From Acidobacteriota bacterium (GTDB taxonomy: Bacteria > Acidobacteriota > Vicinamibacteria > Vicinamibacterales > CAVVIG01), in assembly GCA_018268955.1 (NCBI GenBank), contig JAFDVO010000018.1, positions 114,576-178,575 of the forward strand: a stretch of 64,000 bases of DNA, in the 5' to 3' direction. The notes beneath the pieces are model-generated. The model saw only the letters and a program-made list of their open reading frames with translations, ran no database searches and had not been told where the DNA came from. Positions 1 to 7,862 of this stretch are shown piece after piece. How positions within the stretch are numbered: the first letter of the stretch is position 1; each line of letters opens with the position of its first letter. Position numbers and translations under genes: made by a program.

Positions 1-394
1 TGGTCATCTCGATCTGGTCGCGCAGCGAGGAGAACTCGGGCTTCTCAACCAGCTTCTCCTTGATGTGCTCAGCGGCCGTTTCGAGCCGCTTCTTCTCGGC
101 TTCGGCCGCGGCCTCCTCCGGCGGTGCCGCCGTCGGCGTGCCGCTCGGATCCACGCCGGTCTTCGCGCCAGGAAGGATGCCCTCCCCCTGGGCATTGAAG
201 ACGCTCGGGTCGCGGAAGTAACCGCCGACCGCCGCGCGCACTTCCTGCTTCTGCGAGACGAGCCACATCACCAGGAAGAACGCCATCATGGCGGTGACGA
301 AGTCGGCATACGCCACCTTCCAGGCGCCGCCGTGGTGTCCCCCGTGGCCGTGCCCGCCCTTCTTGATGATGATGACCGGTTGATCCTTCTTCAT
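1..394 (-). CDS. motB: Flagellar stator protein MotB, N-terminal part (gene runs off the left edge)
   Basis: Ion-channel and cell-wall-anchoring half of the MotA/MotB stator. The 131 visible residues comprise a short cytoplasmic N-terminus, one membrane span (about residues 26-47) and the start of the periplasmic linker; the OmpA-like peptidoglycan-binding domain must lie beyond base 1. The channel aspartate is D31 in YADFVTAMM, the classic MotB signature. Residues 13-23 (GGHGHGGHHGG) are unusually histidine-rich. ATG at 394; the motA stop is 14 bases upstream, so this is the last visible gene of the operon starting near 2594. The assignment is firm; whether it uses protons or sodium cannot be decided here. 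Confidence 0.93.
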   Translation of the reverse strand, partial: MKKDQPVIIIKKGGHGHGGHHGGAWKVAYADFVTAMMAFFLVMWLVSQKQEVRAAVGGYFRDPSVFNAQGEGILPGAKTGVDPSGTPTAAPPEEAAAEAEKKRLETAAEHIKEKLVEKPEFSSLRDQIEMT

Positions 395-408
395 GCTGCT
401 GCCTCGCG

Positions 409-1284
409 TCAGGCGGCTGCCGCTTCAGGTCCGCTCTTGGCGGCGCGGCAGAGTTTCTCGGTCTCGTCGAAGCTCGGGCGGACTTCGGACGGCAGCACGC
501 GGCGGGCAAACTCAATGGCGATCGCGGGCGGCAGCCCCTTGTAGACCGCCATGATGCCGGCCCGCATGCACTCTTCGTACTTCCCGTCGGCCGCCACGCG
601 CGCCTCCATGGCGCCGGCGAGCGGCTGGATGAACCCGTAGGACATCAGGATGCCGAGGAAGGTGCCGACGAGCGCCGCGCCCACGTGCTCACCGATTTCC
701 GAGGGCGGCCCGTCGATGGCGCCCATCGTGATGACGATGCCGAGCACGGCGGCCACGATGCCGAGGCCAGGCATCGCGTCGCCGACCTTCGTCAGCATCG
801 CCGCGGGCTTGCCCTCCACGTCGTGGTGGACCTTCAGGTCCTCCTCCATCAGCGCGTCGAGGTCGTGCGCGTTGATCCCGCCGACGATGATCACTTTCAT
901 GGAGTCGGCGAGGAAGTCCAGTGAGTGGTGCCGGCCCAGGAACTTCGCATGCTTCCCGAAGATCGCGCTCTCAGCCGGCTTCTCGAGGTGCGACTCGATC
1001 GACATCACGCCGCCCTGCTGGATCTGGCGGAACAGCTTGTAGAGCATCACCAGCAGATCAGCGAAGTCGTCCTTCGTGAGCCCGGTGCCGAGGAGGCCGC
1101 CCAGCTGGCCGCCCAGCGCCTTCAGCACCGTCGGCGTGGTGGCGATCAGCATGCTGCCGACCGCCGCGCCGCCGATGATGATCAGTTCCGCGGGCTGGAT
1201 GAGGACGAGAAGGTTGCCGCCCTCGAAGAGGTACCCTCCGAGCACGGACAGAATGACGACGACGGCGCCGACGATGACGAGCAT
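409..1284 (-). CDS. motA: Flagellar stator protein MotA
   Basis: Inner-membrane stator subunit that with MotB turns ion flow into torque. 291 residues, the usual length of E. coli-type MotA. Two N-terminal membrane spans (about 1-20 and 32-50), a large cytoplasmic loop (about 70-165) and two further spans (about 168-190 and 200-222) give the four-helix MotA/ExbB fold; the GLGIVAAVLGIV helix is the typical third span. The ATG directly abuts the stop codon of the upstream HD-domain gene (TAGATG), implying coupled translation, and motB follows. A second, divergent MotA lies at 15524-16321. Confidence 0.95.
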   Translation of the reverse strand: MLVIVGAVVVILSVLGGYLFEGGNLLVLIQPAELIIIGGAAVGSMLIATTPTVLKALGGQLGGLLGTGLTKDDFADLLVMLYKLFRQIQQGGVMSIESHLEKPAESAIFGKHAKFLGRHHSLDFLADSMKVIIVGGINAHDLDALMEEDLKVHHDVEGKPAAMLTKVGDAMPGLGIVAAVLGIVITMGAIDGPPSEIGEHVGAALVGTFLGILMSYGFIQPLAGAMEARVAADGKYEECMRAGIMAVYKGLPPAIAIEFARRVLPSEVRPSFDETEKLCRAAKSGPEAAAA

Positions 1285-1947
1285 CTAGGATCCCTGCGCC
1301 GCAGATCTCGGCGCGTCGAGGGCACGCAGACAGGCAGCCACGACCGCCGGGTCGAACCGCGAGCCCGAGTTACGGAGGAGTTCGGCCGGCACCGCATCCT
1401 GCGCGACACCGAGCGAGGCACAGACCGACGAGAGGGCGTCGAAGGTATCCGCAACGTGCAAGACCCTGGCGCCAAGAGGAATCTCGCCGCCGCGAAGGCC
1501 GCGGGGATATCCCGAGCCGTCGAGGCACTCACGCGAGGCGCGGACGAGCGCCGCCGCTGGCAGGAGCGCCGGCACGGTCTCGATCACCTGCACGGCGATG
1601 TCGACCTGGCGTGACCAGCGGGCGGTGGAGACTTCGATGGCGTGATGGTCAGGGTCGCCGGACACGACGTCGATGTCCGGTGCAATGAACCGGCCGAGGT
1701 CGTGCAGCCAGGCCGCACGCTCGAGGTGCTCGAGATCGCGTGGCGTGAACCGGAGTTCCTGGCCGATGCTCGTGGAAACCGCGGCGACGCGCTGTGCGTG
1801 GCCGAGGGCGTCGGGTGTGTGCCGGTAGAGTGCCGACATCACCGCGATGAGGGTGGCCGTCGAGGCGATGGCGTTCTCGGCGAACGTCATTTCGACCCGT
1901 GTCCGGCGTTCTGTCCACTCGTAATCTGCAGGTATCGGAGGCCGCAT
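1285..1947 (-). CDS. Degenerate HD-GYP domain protein
   Basis: 220 residues dominated by an HD-GYP-like domain, the family that hydrolyses cyclic di-GMP. Visible are H50, the H82-D83 pair (WLHDLGRF), the GYP loop at 146-148 inside CLDGSGYPRGLRGGEIPLGAR and the following VADTFDAL helix. The conserved HHE triad normally just before the GYP loop is replaced by S138-R139-E140, so metal binding and catalysis are doubtful; it may be a binding or signalling relic. The stop codon abuts the motA start, so it is likely co-expressed with the stators and might adjust motor output. ATG at 1947 follows a GGGGGA stretch; ATG 1890 is an alternative start. Confidence 0.8.
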   Translation of the reverse strand: MRPPIPADYEWTERRTRVEMTFAENAIASTATLIAVMSALYRHTPDALGHAQRVAAVSTSIGQELRFTPRDLEHLERAAWLHDLGRFIAPDIDVVSGDPDHHAIEVSTARWSRQVDIAVQVIETVPALLPAAALVRASRECLDGSGYPRGLRGGEIPLGARVLHVADTFDALSSVCASLGVAQDAVPAELLRNSGSRFDPAVVAACLRALDAPRSAAQGS

Positions 1948-2003
1948 GGCTGCTGTGCGTCCCCCGGGAAATCGGCACCCGGCAGCCTTCCTTGAGCTGT
2001 CGG

Positions 2004-2594
2004 TCAGTCGCGCGTGGCGTGCTCGAGCAGGCTCCGGTGCAACCCGGCCAGCACTCCGCGCCAGGCATCGAGCGTTTCCACCAGCTCGCCGTCGAGCAGG
2101 TCGGCCAGCGTGACCCAGTCCCCGTCGTCACGCGCGCCAACCATGCGGTCGACATGCGCGCTGACGTCGCTCAGGCTGCCCGTGTCGAGCCCCGTCACGG
2201 CGGTGATGACGCCGGTCAGTTCGACGAGCGTCGCCAGATTGCGCGCGAAGGGCGCCAGCTCACGGATGCCGCGATCGATGTCGTACTGCCGGAACGCCGA
2301 CGCCAGATCGTGCGCCGCGCTCCTGAGTGGGTCGACCGCTCGCAGGGCCTCGCCGACAGCGGAGAGGATGAGGTCCGCCTGCCTCGCCGTGTCCACATTG
2401 ATCTGGAGCCGCTCGACGTGGTGCAGCGCCAGGTCAGGATCCCGGAACGACGGCTGGGCGACACCATCGAACGCCACATCGGTCACGACCACGCCCTGAC
2501 CGGCACACTCATGGTCGAGCAATGCCAGCAGTTCTCCCCAATTCTGCACGGCACGGACCGGTGTTGCCTCGATGCCGTTGACGACCACCTTCAT
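2004..2594 (-). CDS. Unknown soluble protein, first gene of the motAB operon
   Basis: 196 residues I do not recognise. There is no signal peptide or membrane span. The first ~65 residues look beta-rich; the rest is probably alpha-helical, with many leucines and alanines and an acidic DDGDWVTLADLLDGELVETL segment. ATG at 2594 follows AAGGA at good spacing, and a sigma-54 promoter match sits about 17 bases further upstream, so start and promoter support each other. Position at the head of the HD-GYP/motA/motB operon suggests a motility role, but nothing in the sequence shows which. Confidence 0.75.
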   Translation of the reverse strand: MKVVVNGIEATPVRAVQNWGELLALLDHECAGQGVVVTDVAFDGVAQPSFRDPDLALHHVERLQINVDTARQADLILSAVGEALRAVDPLRSAAHDLASAFRQYDIDRGIRELAPFARNLATLVELTGVITAVTGLDTGSLSDVSAHVDRMVGARDDGDWVTLADLLDGELVETLDAWRGVLAGLHRSLLEHATRD

Positions 2595-2621
2595 GGCTGC
2601 ATCCTTTCAGGCAAGCGACTA

Positions 2622-2637
2622 TGCTAGGGCCTTGCCA
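2622..2637 (-). promoter_or_regulatory. Sigma-54 promoter candidate for the unknown-HD-motAB operon
   Basis: On the minus strand TGGCAA-GGCCC-TAGCA gives the exact GG-N10-GC spacing of sigma-54 promoters (consensus TGGCAC-N5-TTGCA, two mismatches). The predicted start at about 2611 leaves a 17-base leader containing the AAGGA ribosome site before ATG 2594. Confidence 0.6.
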
Positions 2638-2666
2638 GCGTGAACCGACGCACCCGACCCGCGACG

Positions 2667-3839
2667 ATGACCGACCAGATCACCATCATGATCGCTGCCC
2701 GCAACGCATCCGCCACGATCGAACGGGCGGTGCGGTCCTGTGCAGGCGAGACGCACGTGCCGATCCTGCTGGTCGACGATCACTGCACGGACGACACGGT
2801 CGACCGCGCCCGCGCCGCCGCGGGTGGCGCGCTGCGGGTCATCGCCGCCCCGGACCCTGGTGGCATTCCGCTGGCCCGTCAGGCAGGACTGGACGCGGTC
2901 GATACCCCGTTCGCGACATGGCTCGACGCGGACGATGAGTGGGTGCCTGGCCGCATGCCCGGGATGCTCGCAGCCCTCGAGGCCGGCGCCGATGTCGCCG
3001 TGGATGCGTTCGACCTGCACGATGGGGTCACCGGCACCTGGCTGCGCACGCTGACGGCGCCAGCATTCCTGGCGCGTGATGGGGGTGCCGTGCGCCTCTT
3101 CGAGCGCAACTGGTTGCCTGGCGACTCCCCCGTTGGCTTCAACGTCTCGACGTTCCGGCAGGCGGGCGGCTACGACCCGGCGGTGTATGGCCCGGAGAGC
3201 TACGACCTGCTCCTGCGCGCCATCGCCAGAGGCGCGCGATTCCACTGGCGTGATCGGGTCGGCTACCGGATCTACGCCTATCCAGGAAGCGTGTCGCGTC
3301 ACATCGCGAGGCAGCGCGCGGCGGTCGCGGCAGCCCTGCGGAAGCATGCGTACGAGGCGATTCGGACCCTGTATCTGCACGCCGGCTACGATGCGCGGGT
3401 CGCGGCGTGGGCGCTGGTCTCCGTGGCCCTCTTCAGAGGCGAACCGGACGCCGCACTCCGATTCCTGGAGGACGCATCGCCCGCGAATGCGGACCCGGAC
3501 GCCATCCTCGAACCAGATGGACCGTGGCCGTTTGCGGAAGGCTGGCGCCGTGCGTTCACGCGAGGTGTCGCGCTCCTGCTCACTGGAGGTCGAGACGACG
3601 AGGCACTCGCGGCGCTGGAACTCGCGGAGCGGGTGGCGCCGACGGCCGAAGGCGCGAACAATCGAGGCGTTGCCCTCGCGCGGCTCGGTCGGATGGACGA
3701 GGCGCGCATCGCCTGGACACTCGCTGAAGAACGATTCCCCGGCTATGCCGACCCACGCACCAACGCCGCATCACCCGAGGCGTTCGCGATCACCACACAC
3801 CCGCTGCGGCGCCTGAACAGCCGCAATGACTATCGGTAG
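2667..3839 (+). CDS. Family 2 glycosyltransferase with C-terminal TPR-like region
   Basis: 390 residues. The N-terminal ~220 form a GT-A glycosyltransferase of family 2: ITIMIAARNASATIERAV opens the fold, VDDHCTDDT is the first acidic motif and WLDADDEWV the DxD-type nucleotide-sugar/metal site. The C-terminal ~130 residues are helical with a TPR-like unit (NNRGVALARLGRMDEA). Likely adds a sugar to a surface glycan or flagellin; acceptor unknown. It is the only plus-strand gene of the glycosylation block and converges on the Maf gene. ATG 2667 is chosen because the fold starts right after it; GTG 2640 in frame is possible but lies against the divergent promoter at 2622-2637. Confidence 0.85.
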   Translation: MTDQITIMIAARNASATIERAVRSCAGETHVPILLVDDHCTDDTVDRARAAAGGALRVIAAPDPGGIPLARQAGLDAVDTPFATWLDADDEWVPGRMPGMLAALEAGADVAVDAFDLHDGVTGTWLRTLTAPAFLARDGGAVRLFERNWLPGDSPVGFNVSTFRQAGGYDPAVYGPESYDLLLRAIARGARFHWRDRVGYRIYAYPGSVSRHIARQRAAVAAALRKHAYEAIRTLYLHAGYDARVAAWALVSVALFRGEPDAALRFLEDASPANADPDAILEPDGPWPFAEGWRRAFTRGVALLLTGGRDDEALAALELAERVAPTAEGANNRGVALARLGRMDEARIAWTLAEERFPGYADPRTNAASPEAFAITTHPLRRLNSRNDYR

Positions 3840-3840
3840 G

Positions 3841-3896
3841 CGTTTCAGCGTTTCAGCGTTCTTGCGTTGTTGCGTTGTTGCGTTGTTGCGTCGCAG
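3841..3896 (+). repeat. Tandem 8-mer repeat (7 units) between convergent genes
   Basis: Seven consecutive 8-base units, each starting CGT: CGTTTCAG twice, CGTTCTTG, CGTTGTTG three times, CGTCGCAG. It begins one base after the glycosyltransferase stop (3837-3839) and ends 7 bases before the convergent Maf stop, filling the intergenic gap exactly. No hairpin plus U-tract is seen. Confidence 0.9.
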
Positions 3897-3903
3897 CCTG
3901 CTG

Positions 3904-5877
3904 CTACTGCACCTCGAGCATCAGCTGGCCGAACAGGAAGAAGTATCCGGGCTCGAGCGGGAAGGGCTCCTCGTTGCCGCGGTGGATGACCACGAAGTCG
4001 TGGCCGGGGTGGACGGTGGCGTAGCCCATCTCCTTGATCGACTGCGAGCCGATCCACACGCCATTCGCGGTGCCGCGAGCGACGCGGAACTCGCCCGGCA
4101 GACGGAGAAAGAGCTGGCGTGCCGGCGAGCCGGCGAGCGTGCTGTGGTTGATCTTGAATGACAGGAACAGCGTCTTGCCGTCGAGGCGGTACGTATAGGT
4201 GACGCCACCCTCCTCGCGCACCTGCCATTCCATTGGGGCCGTCGCCGTGAACAGTGCGGCGTCGAACGGAACATCAATCCACTCGGATGCTGTGGCGCTC
4301 ATCGAATCCTCTCCACGCCGCGCGACAAGGCGCCGGCGGTTGTGTTCCAGCACGCGCTGCACGTGCGAACGATCCACCCCAGGGACCCGTTCGGTCCATC
4401 CGGTCCATGGTTGCTCCGCTGACGCGAGCGCATCTCCGGTCGCGCGACACAGGGCATCACGCCGATCGCAGGTGGCCCGGTGCGCAGCGCGGACCAACCG
4501 CTCCTCGGGTCGCGTCGCGAGCGGCCGAACCCCGTCCAGCCACGCGTCGAGCGAGGTCTGCACGATCCGGTCCCCGTGGAGGATCCCCGCATTCGTGACG
4601 TTCGCAAAGGTCATCCCGGTGGTCTCGGTGACGAGACCGCGCACCCAGTTCCGGAAGGCCACGAGGTGGCTGGCGGTCCGCGTCGCCCTCCCATGCACGT
4701 CGGCCTCGTCAACGGTGTGCCCGCGCAGGCGCGCTTCCCACACCGCCTCCACCGTGGGCAGCCCCTCCGCGCACCGCTGCTCCTCCCAGTCCTGCTCGAA
4801 CGCGGTGCCGCGGCAGTAGGTCTGCCCGTCCGTGTAGGCCAGGTCCACTGCGGCAAACGCCACAGCCGACGGGCGCATGTGCACCACGAGATCGCACGCC
4901 GTGGTCAGCACCGAGCCCCACGCGCGAACCTTCGTCGGCGCCAGCCCAGCCTCCTCGAGCCACGGCCAGGGATCAGAGCGGTTCACCCGGCACACGAACA
5001 CACGGCCCTCGAACGCACGCAGGGCCGGTGGGTACAGGCTCGGCTCCGCGACGACCCACGGTCGCTGACGGCTGGTGATGTCGAGCAGATGACGACCGTT
5101 CAGGGGCGTCGGGTCGATCGAGACCACCAGGTCTGGCACGACACCGGCGCTGATGAGGGGACGCACGGCCGTGTCGAGCGCCACCAGCCACGCTCGCTCG
5201 CGCAGTTGCCGGAGGGCCGGCAGCAGTCGATCGAGCGATGGCCCCGCGCCGCACAGGATCACCCGTTCGCCGGCCGCGATCCCCTCGAGGGCACTGACGT
5301 CCGGTGCCGACGCGATCGTCGGCAGGTTCCGCAGCACGTGGTCGAAGTACATCGGGGCGAGACGCTGGCGCGCCTCCTCATTGGCTCGGCGCTCGAACAG
5401 GAACTGCTGCAGTGCCTTCCTGGCGAGTTCGACCTTGTCCGGCCAGTGATGCGCGATCGCGGGATGCACGACGATGGGCGGGTCGCTGGCGATGGCCGCC
5501 GCTGGCCATGCCGCCTTCGGCAGCTCGTAGGCGGGCGCCACGCCGACCACGACCTGGCCCGACGCGATCAGTCCGCCACACGCGGTCCGCGCCTGCCAGT
5601 GCTCGACAAGGTCCGGCAGCACCTCGAGCGCAACGATCCGGACATCCGGACGTCTCGCCAGGAGTTCGTCGATGACGAAGCCCTGGCCGACACCGATGAC
5701 GGCAACCACCGGAGGAACGGTCGCGTCGCCAAGGGTGCGTTCAAGCAGGCCGCGCGCCTCACGCTCTGGATCGTTGGCGCTGTGCAGCCGGATCCAGGCG
5801 CCACCCGGCGTGCAGACCCGCAGGTCCTGGCGCCCGTCAGGCAGCATCTCGACGCGGACCCGCGACGGGGTGGACAC
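3904..5877 (-). CDS. Maf-type motility accessory factor, flagellin glycosyltransferase (DUF115)
   Basis: 657 residues. The centre (about 200-400) is the Maf/DUF115 domain: VILCGAGPSLDRLLP at 206-220, then LDTAVRPLISAGVVPDLVVSIDP and later GSVLTTACDLV. In Campylobacter, Helicobacter and Aeromonas Maf proteins transfer nonulosonic acids to flagellin, matching the neighbouring NeuB/PseI and PseG genes. Residues 1-130 resemble the Rossmann-like N-terminal Maf region (VVAVIGVGQGFVIDELLAR). The last ~125 residues look like an extra beta-rich domain not usual in this family. GTG start at 5877, 13 bases after the upstream glycosyltransferase stop; last gene of the block. Confidence 0.88.
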   Translation of the reverse strand: MSTPSRVRVEMLPDGRQDLRVCTPGGAWIRLHSANDPEREARGLLERTLGDATVPPVVAVIGVGQGFVIDELLARRPDVRIVALEVLPDLVEHWQARTACGGLIASGQVVVGVAPAYELPKAAWPAAAIASDPPIVVHPAIAHHWPDKVELARKALQQFLFERRANEEARQRLAPMYFDHVLRNLPTIASAPDVSALEGIAAGERVILCGAGPSLDRLLPALRQLRERAWLVALDTAVRPLISAGVVPDLVVSIDPTPLNGRHLLDITSRQRPWVVAEPSLYPPALRAFEGRVFVCRVNRSDPWPWLEEAGLAPTKVRAWGSVLTTACDLVVHMRPSAVAFAAVDLAYTDGQTYCRGTAFEQDWEEQRCAEGLPTVEAVWEARLRGHTVDEADVHGRATRTASHLVAFRNWVRGLVTETTGMTFANVTNAGILHGDRIVQTSLDAWLDGVRPLATRPEERLVRAAHRATCDRRDALCRATGDALASAEQPWTGWTERVPGVDRSHVQRVLEHNRRRLVARRGEDSMSATASEWIDVPFDAALFTATAPMEWQVREEGGVTYTYRLDGKTLFLSFKINHSTLAGSPARQLFLRLPGEFRVARGTANGVWIGSQSIKEMGYATVHPGHDFVVIHRGNEEPFPLEPGYFFLFGQLMLEVQ

Positions 5878-5890
5878 GGCCGTGACCTGG

Positions 5891-7846
5891 TTACGCCGGC
5901 ACGAGCACGGACCAGGCAGGCGCCTTGAGGTCGTGGAGCGGCACGATGGTCATCCGCGGCTCGAGCGGCTTCAGCTGCTCGTAGATGGCGGGGCCGGAAT
6001 AGGCGGCCGCGATAATGAGCAGGTCAGGAGCAATGTCTGGCAGGTCGAAGGCGCTGTAGACCGGCACGCCGGCCACGCGACGGCCAGCCATCGCCCGGTC
6101 GACCAGGCCAACGAGCTCTACGTCCTCATGGCGCCGCACCTCGGCGAACGCCGCCTCCGCCATCTCCCCGCGCGCGCCGTAGAGCGCAACCCGCTGCCGA
6201 AGCACTGCGGCCTGTCGCAGCACGCGCCGCATCGGCCCCATCCAGGTCGGCACGGGCGTCCCGTCCTCGTTCGCATCAGGCGCTGGGGGCAGCGCGACCC
6301 TGATCTCGTTGAACACCAGTCCCGTTTCGACTGCGGCCAGGCTGTCCACCGCGTCCGGAGTGCCGCTCAGGAAGGCATCAATCAGGGGAAGCACCGCCTC
6401 GGGCCTGGCGATGTAGTTCATCAGCACGCGAGCCCGATCCTCGTCGAACACCGCGGGCATCGCCGACAGCAGCGCGTGTCGATGCCAGGCGGGAACACGG
6501 ATCAGTTCCACCGCTTCGGTCAGGAACCCGCCGCTCATCTCGCTCCGCTGGGGCTGCAGCGGATTGCGGGCCACAACGTCGGCCTGATAGAAGGTGCGCC
6601 CGGCGAACACCGCCGCCTCAGCCCGCCACCAGTCGCGCAGGCCCGAGTACTGGGAGGACACCGTGGAGCCGACGCAGCCGGTGATGTGCACCGCATCGGT
6701 GGCCGTGAGGTCCACGTCGCCCGACTCGATCTCCTCGCGCAGGTGCCGGAGTTCCTCGAGCGTTGCGGCATGAAGGGTCCGCACCCGAGGTGCGGGACGC
6801 CGGCTGACGGCCGATCGCTCAGGTGCGAACAGGCGCGTGACCTGCGTGAAGAGGCTGCAGACGCGCCTGTCGAGCGTGTGATCGGCGTGCGCGCGTGCGT
6901 AGCCGCGCTGCGCGATCGCGCGGCGTTCCTCCTCGTTCCTCAGGTAGTCGCCGATCCGTTCGCAGAGCTCCGCGTTGTCGCGATAGAACACGATCTCCCG
7001 ATCCGCTTCGAACAGCTCCGCGAGCTCCGGGTTCTCGTTCGTCATCTGGAAGGCGCCGCACCCGGGGACCTCGAAGTGCCGGAGTTTCGTCTGCGGCACC
7101 GGCTCACCCTCGTCTGCGGTCCACCCAGGGTTCAACACGATCTTTGATCGGTGGTACGCCTGGATCATCTCGGCGTGCGACAGCACCCCGCCCGCGAATC
7201 GCGCGAGCGTGGGATGCCGCTCCCATCCGTGGCCGAACAGGGAGAAGCGCCAGCCGTTCCGCTCGCAGAGCGACGCCACGGACTGCAGCGCCTCGTCGCG
7301 CCGCTGCCCGTCTTCCCGGAAGAGCGTCGAGTCGTTCTCGTGAACCTTGTACTTCCCGATGAAGATCACGTCGTGGACCGGCTCCACCGGTCCAGCCGCA
7401 CGGTCGAAGAACCTCGGGTTGAATCCCCACGGCACGTAGATCGCGCGGGTCGGCCGCCCCTCGCTTACCCGCCGCGCAACGCCCCGCTTCGCGTGTGAGG
7501 CGACGACGTCGTAGCGCGGATCGAACGGCATGTTGCGCCGATACCAGACCTCCGGCTCATCGTCCGGGTGATAGGCGATCGTGCGGACGCCTGCGCTGCG
7601 GACGTGCGCGAAGAACTCCTCGGGGAAGTCGGAGAAGATGTAGTCGTGGTACAGGAAGAGGTAGTCGTACGTGCCTGTGGCCAGGAGCCGGTAGATGGCC
7701 TTCATGTGCGCCTCTGGCGGCGCACAGGCAAGCCACGACGAGACGTTCACCTGCGTCACGTCCTCCTTCAGGACATGACGCAGGGCGTCCGACCAGTTGT
7801 CGCGGATGTACGGCACATCGAGTGCGCCGAGCGCCAGGACACGCAT
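5891..7846 (-). CDS. CgeB-like glycosyltransferase with C-terminal nucleotide-binding-like domain
   Basis: 651 residues. The first ~330 match the GT-B layout of CgeB/YkvP-type glycosyltransferases: VLALGALDVPYIRDNW at the start, ARGVRT-type middle, then HAEMIQAYHRSKIVLNPGW and KLRHFEVPGCGAFQMTNENPE, the family's nucleotide-sugar-binding end. The C-terminal ~110 residues (RVALYGARGEMAEAAFAEV ... DLPDIAPDLLIIAAAYS) look like a Rossmann-type domain, as fused to several polysaccharide enzymes. ATG 7846 is preferred over an upstream in-frame codon at 7885 because GAGGAGGG precedes it at 8-9 bases and the radical SAM stop lies just upstream. Acceptor unknown; context suggests flagellin or a surface glycan. 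Confidence 0.82.
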   Translation of the reverse strand: MRVLALGALDVPYIRDNWSDALRHVLKEDVTQVNVSSWLACAPPEAHMKAIYRLLATGTYDYLFLYHDYIFSDFPEEFFAHVRSAGVRTIAYHPDDEPEVWYRRNMPFDPRYDVVASHAKRGVARRVSEGRPTRAIYVPWGFNPRFFDRAAGPVEPVHDVIFIGKYKVHENDSTLFREDGQRRDEALQSVASLCERNGWRFSLFGHGWERHPTLARFAGGVLSHAEMIQAYHRSKIVLNPGWTADEGEPVPQTKLRHFEVPGCGAFQMTNENPELAELFEADREIVFYRDNAELCERIGDYLRNEEERRAIAQRGYARAHADHTLDRRVCSLFTQVTRLFAPERSAVSRRPAPRVRTLHAATLEELRHLREEIESGDVDLTATDAVHITGCVGSTVSSQYSGLRDWWRAEAAVFAGRTFYQADVVARNPLQPQRSEMSGGFLTEAVELIRVPAWHRHALLSAMPAVFDEDRARVLMNYIARPEAVLPLIDAFLSGTPDAVDSLAAVETGLVFNEIRVALPPAPDANEDGTPVPTWMGPMRRVLRQAAVLRQRVALYGARGEMAEAAFAEVRRHEDVELVGLVDRAMAGRRVAGVPVYSAFDLPDIAPDLLIIAAAYSGPAIYEQLKPLEPRMTIVPLHDLKAPAWSVLVPA

Positions 7847-7862
7847 CGCCGCCGTTCCCTCC

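Noticed and set aside
3841-3896. Octamer array as a CRISPR
   Set aside because: Units are 8 bases, directly adjacent, without spacers or cas genes.
4480-5928. Plus-strand open frame opposite the Maf gene
   Set aside because: The minus strand encodes a well-conserved DUF115 protein; the plus frame is arginine-rich and has no motif.
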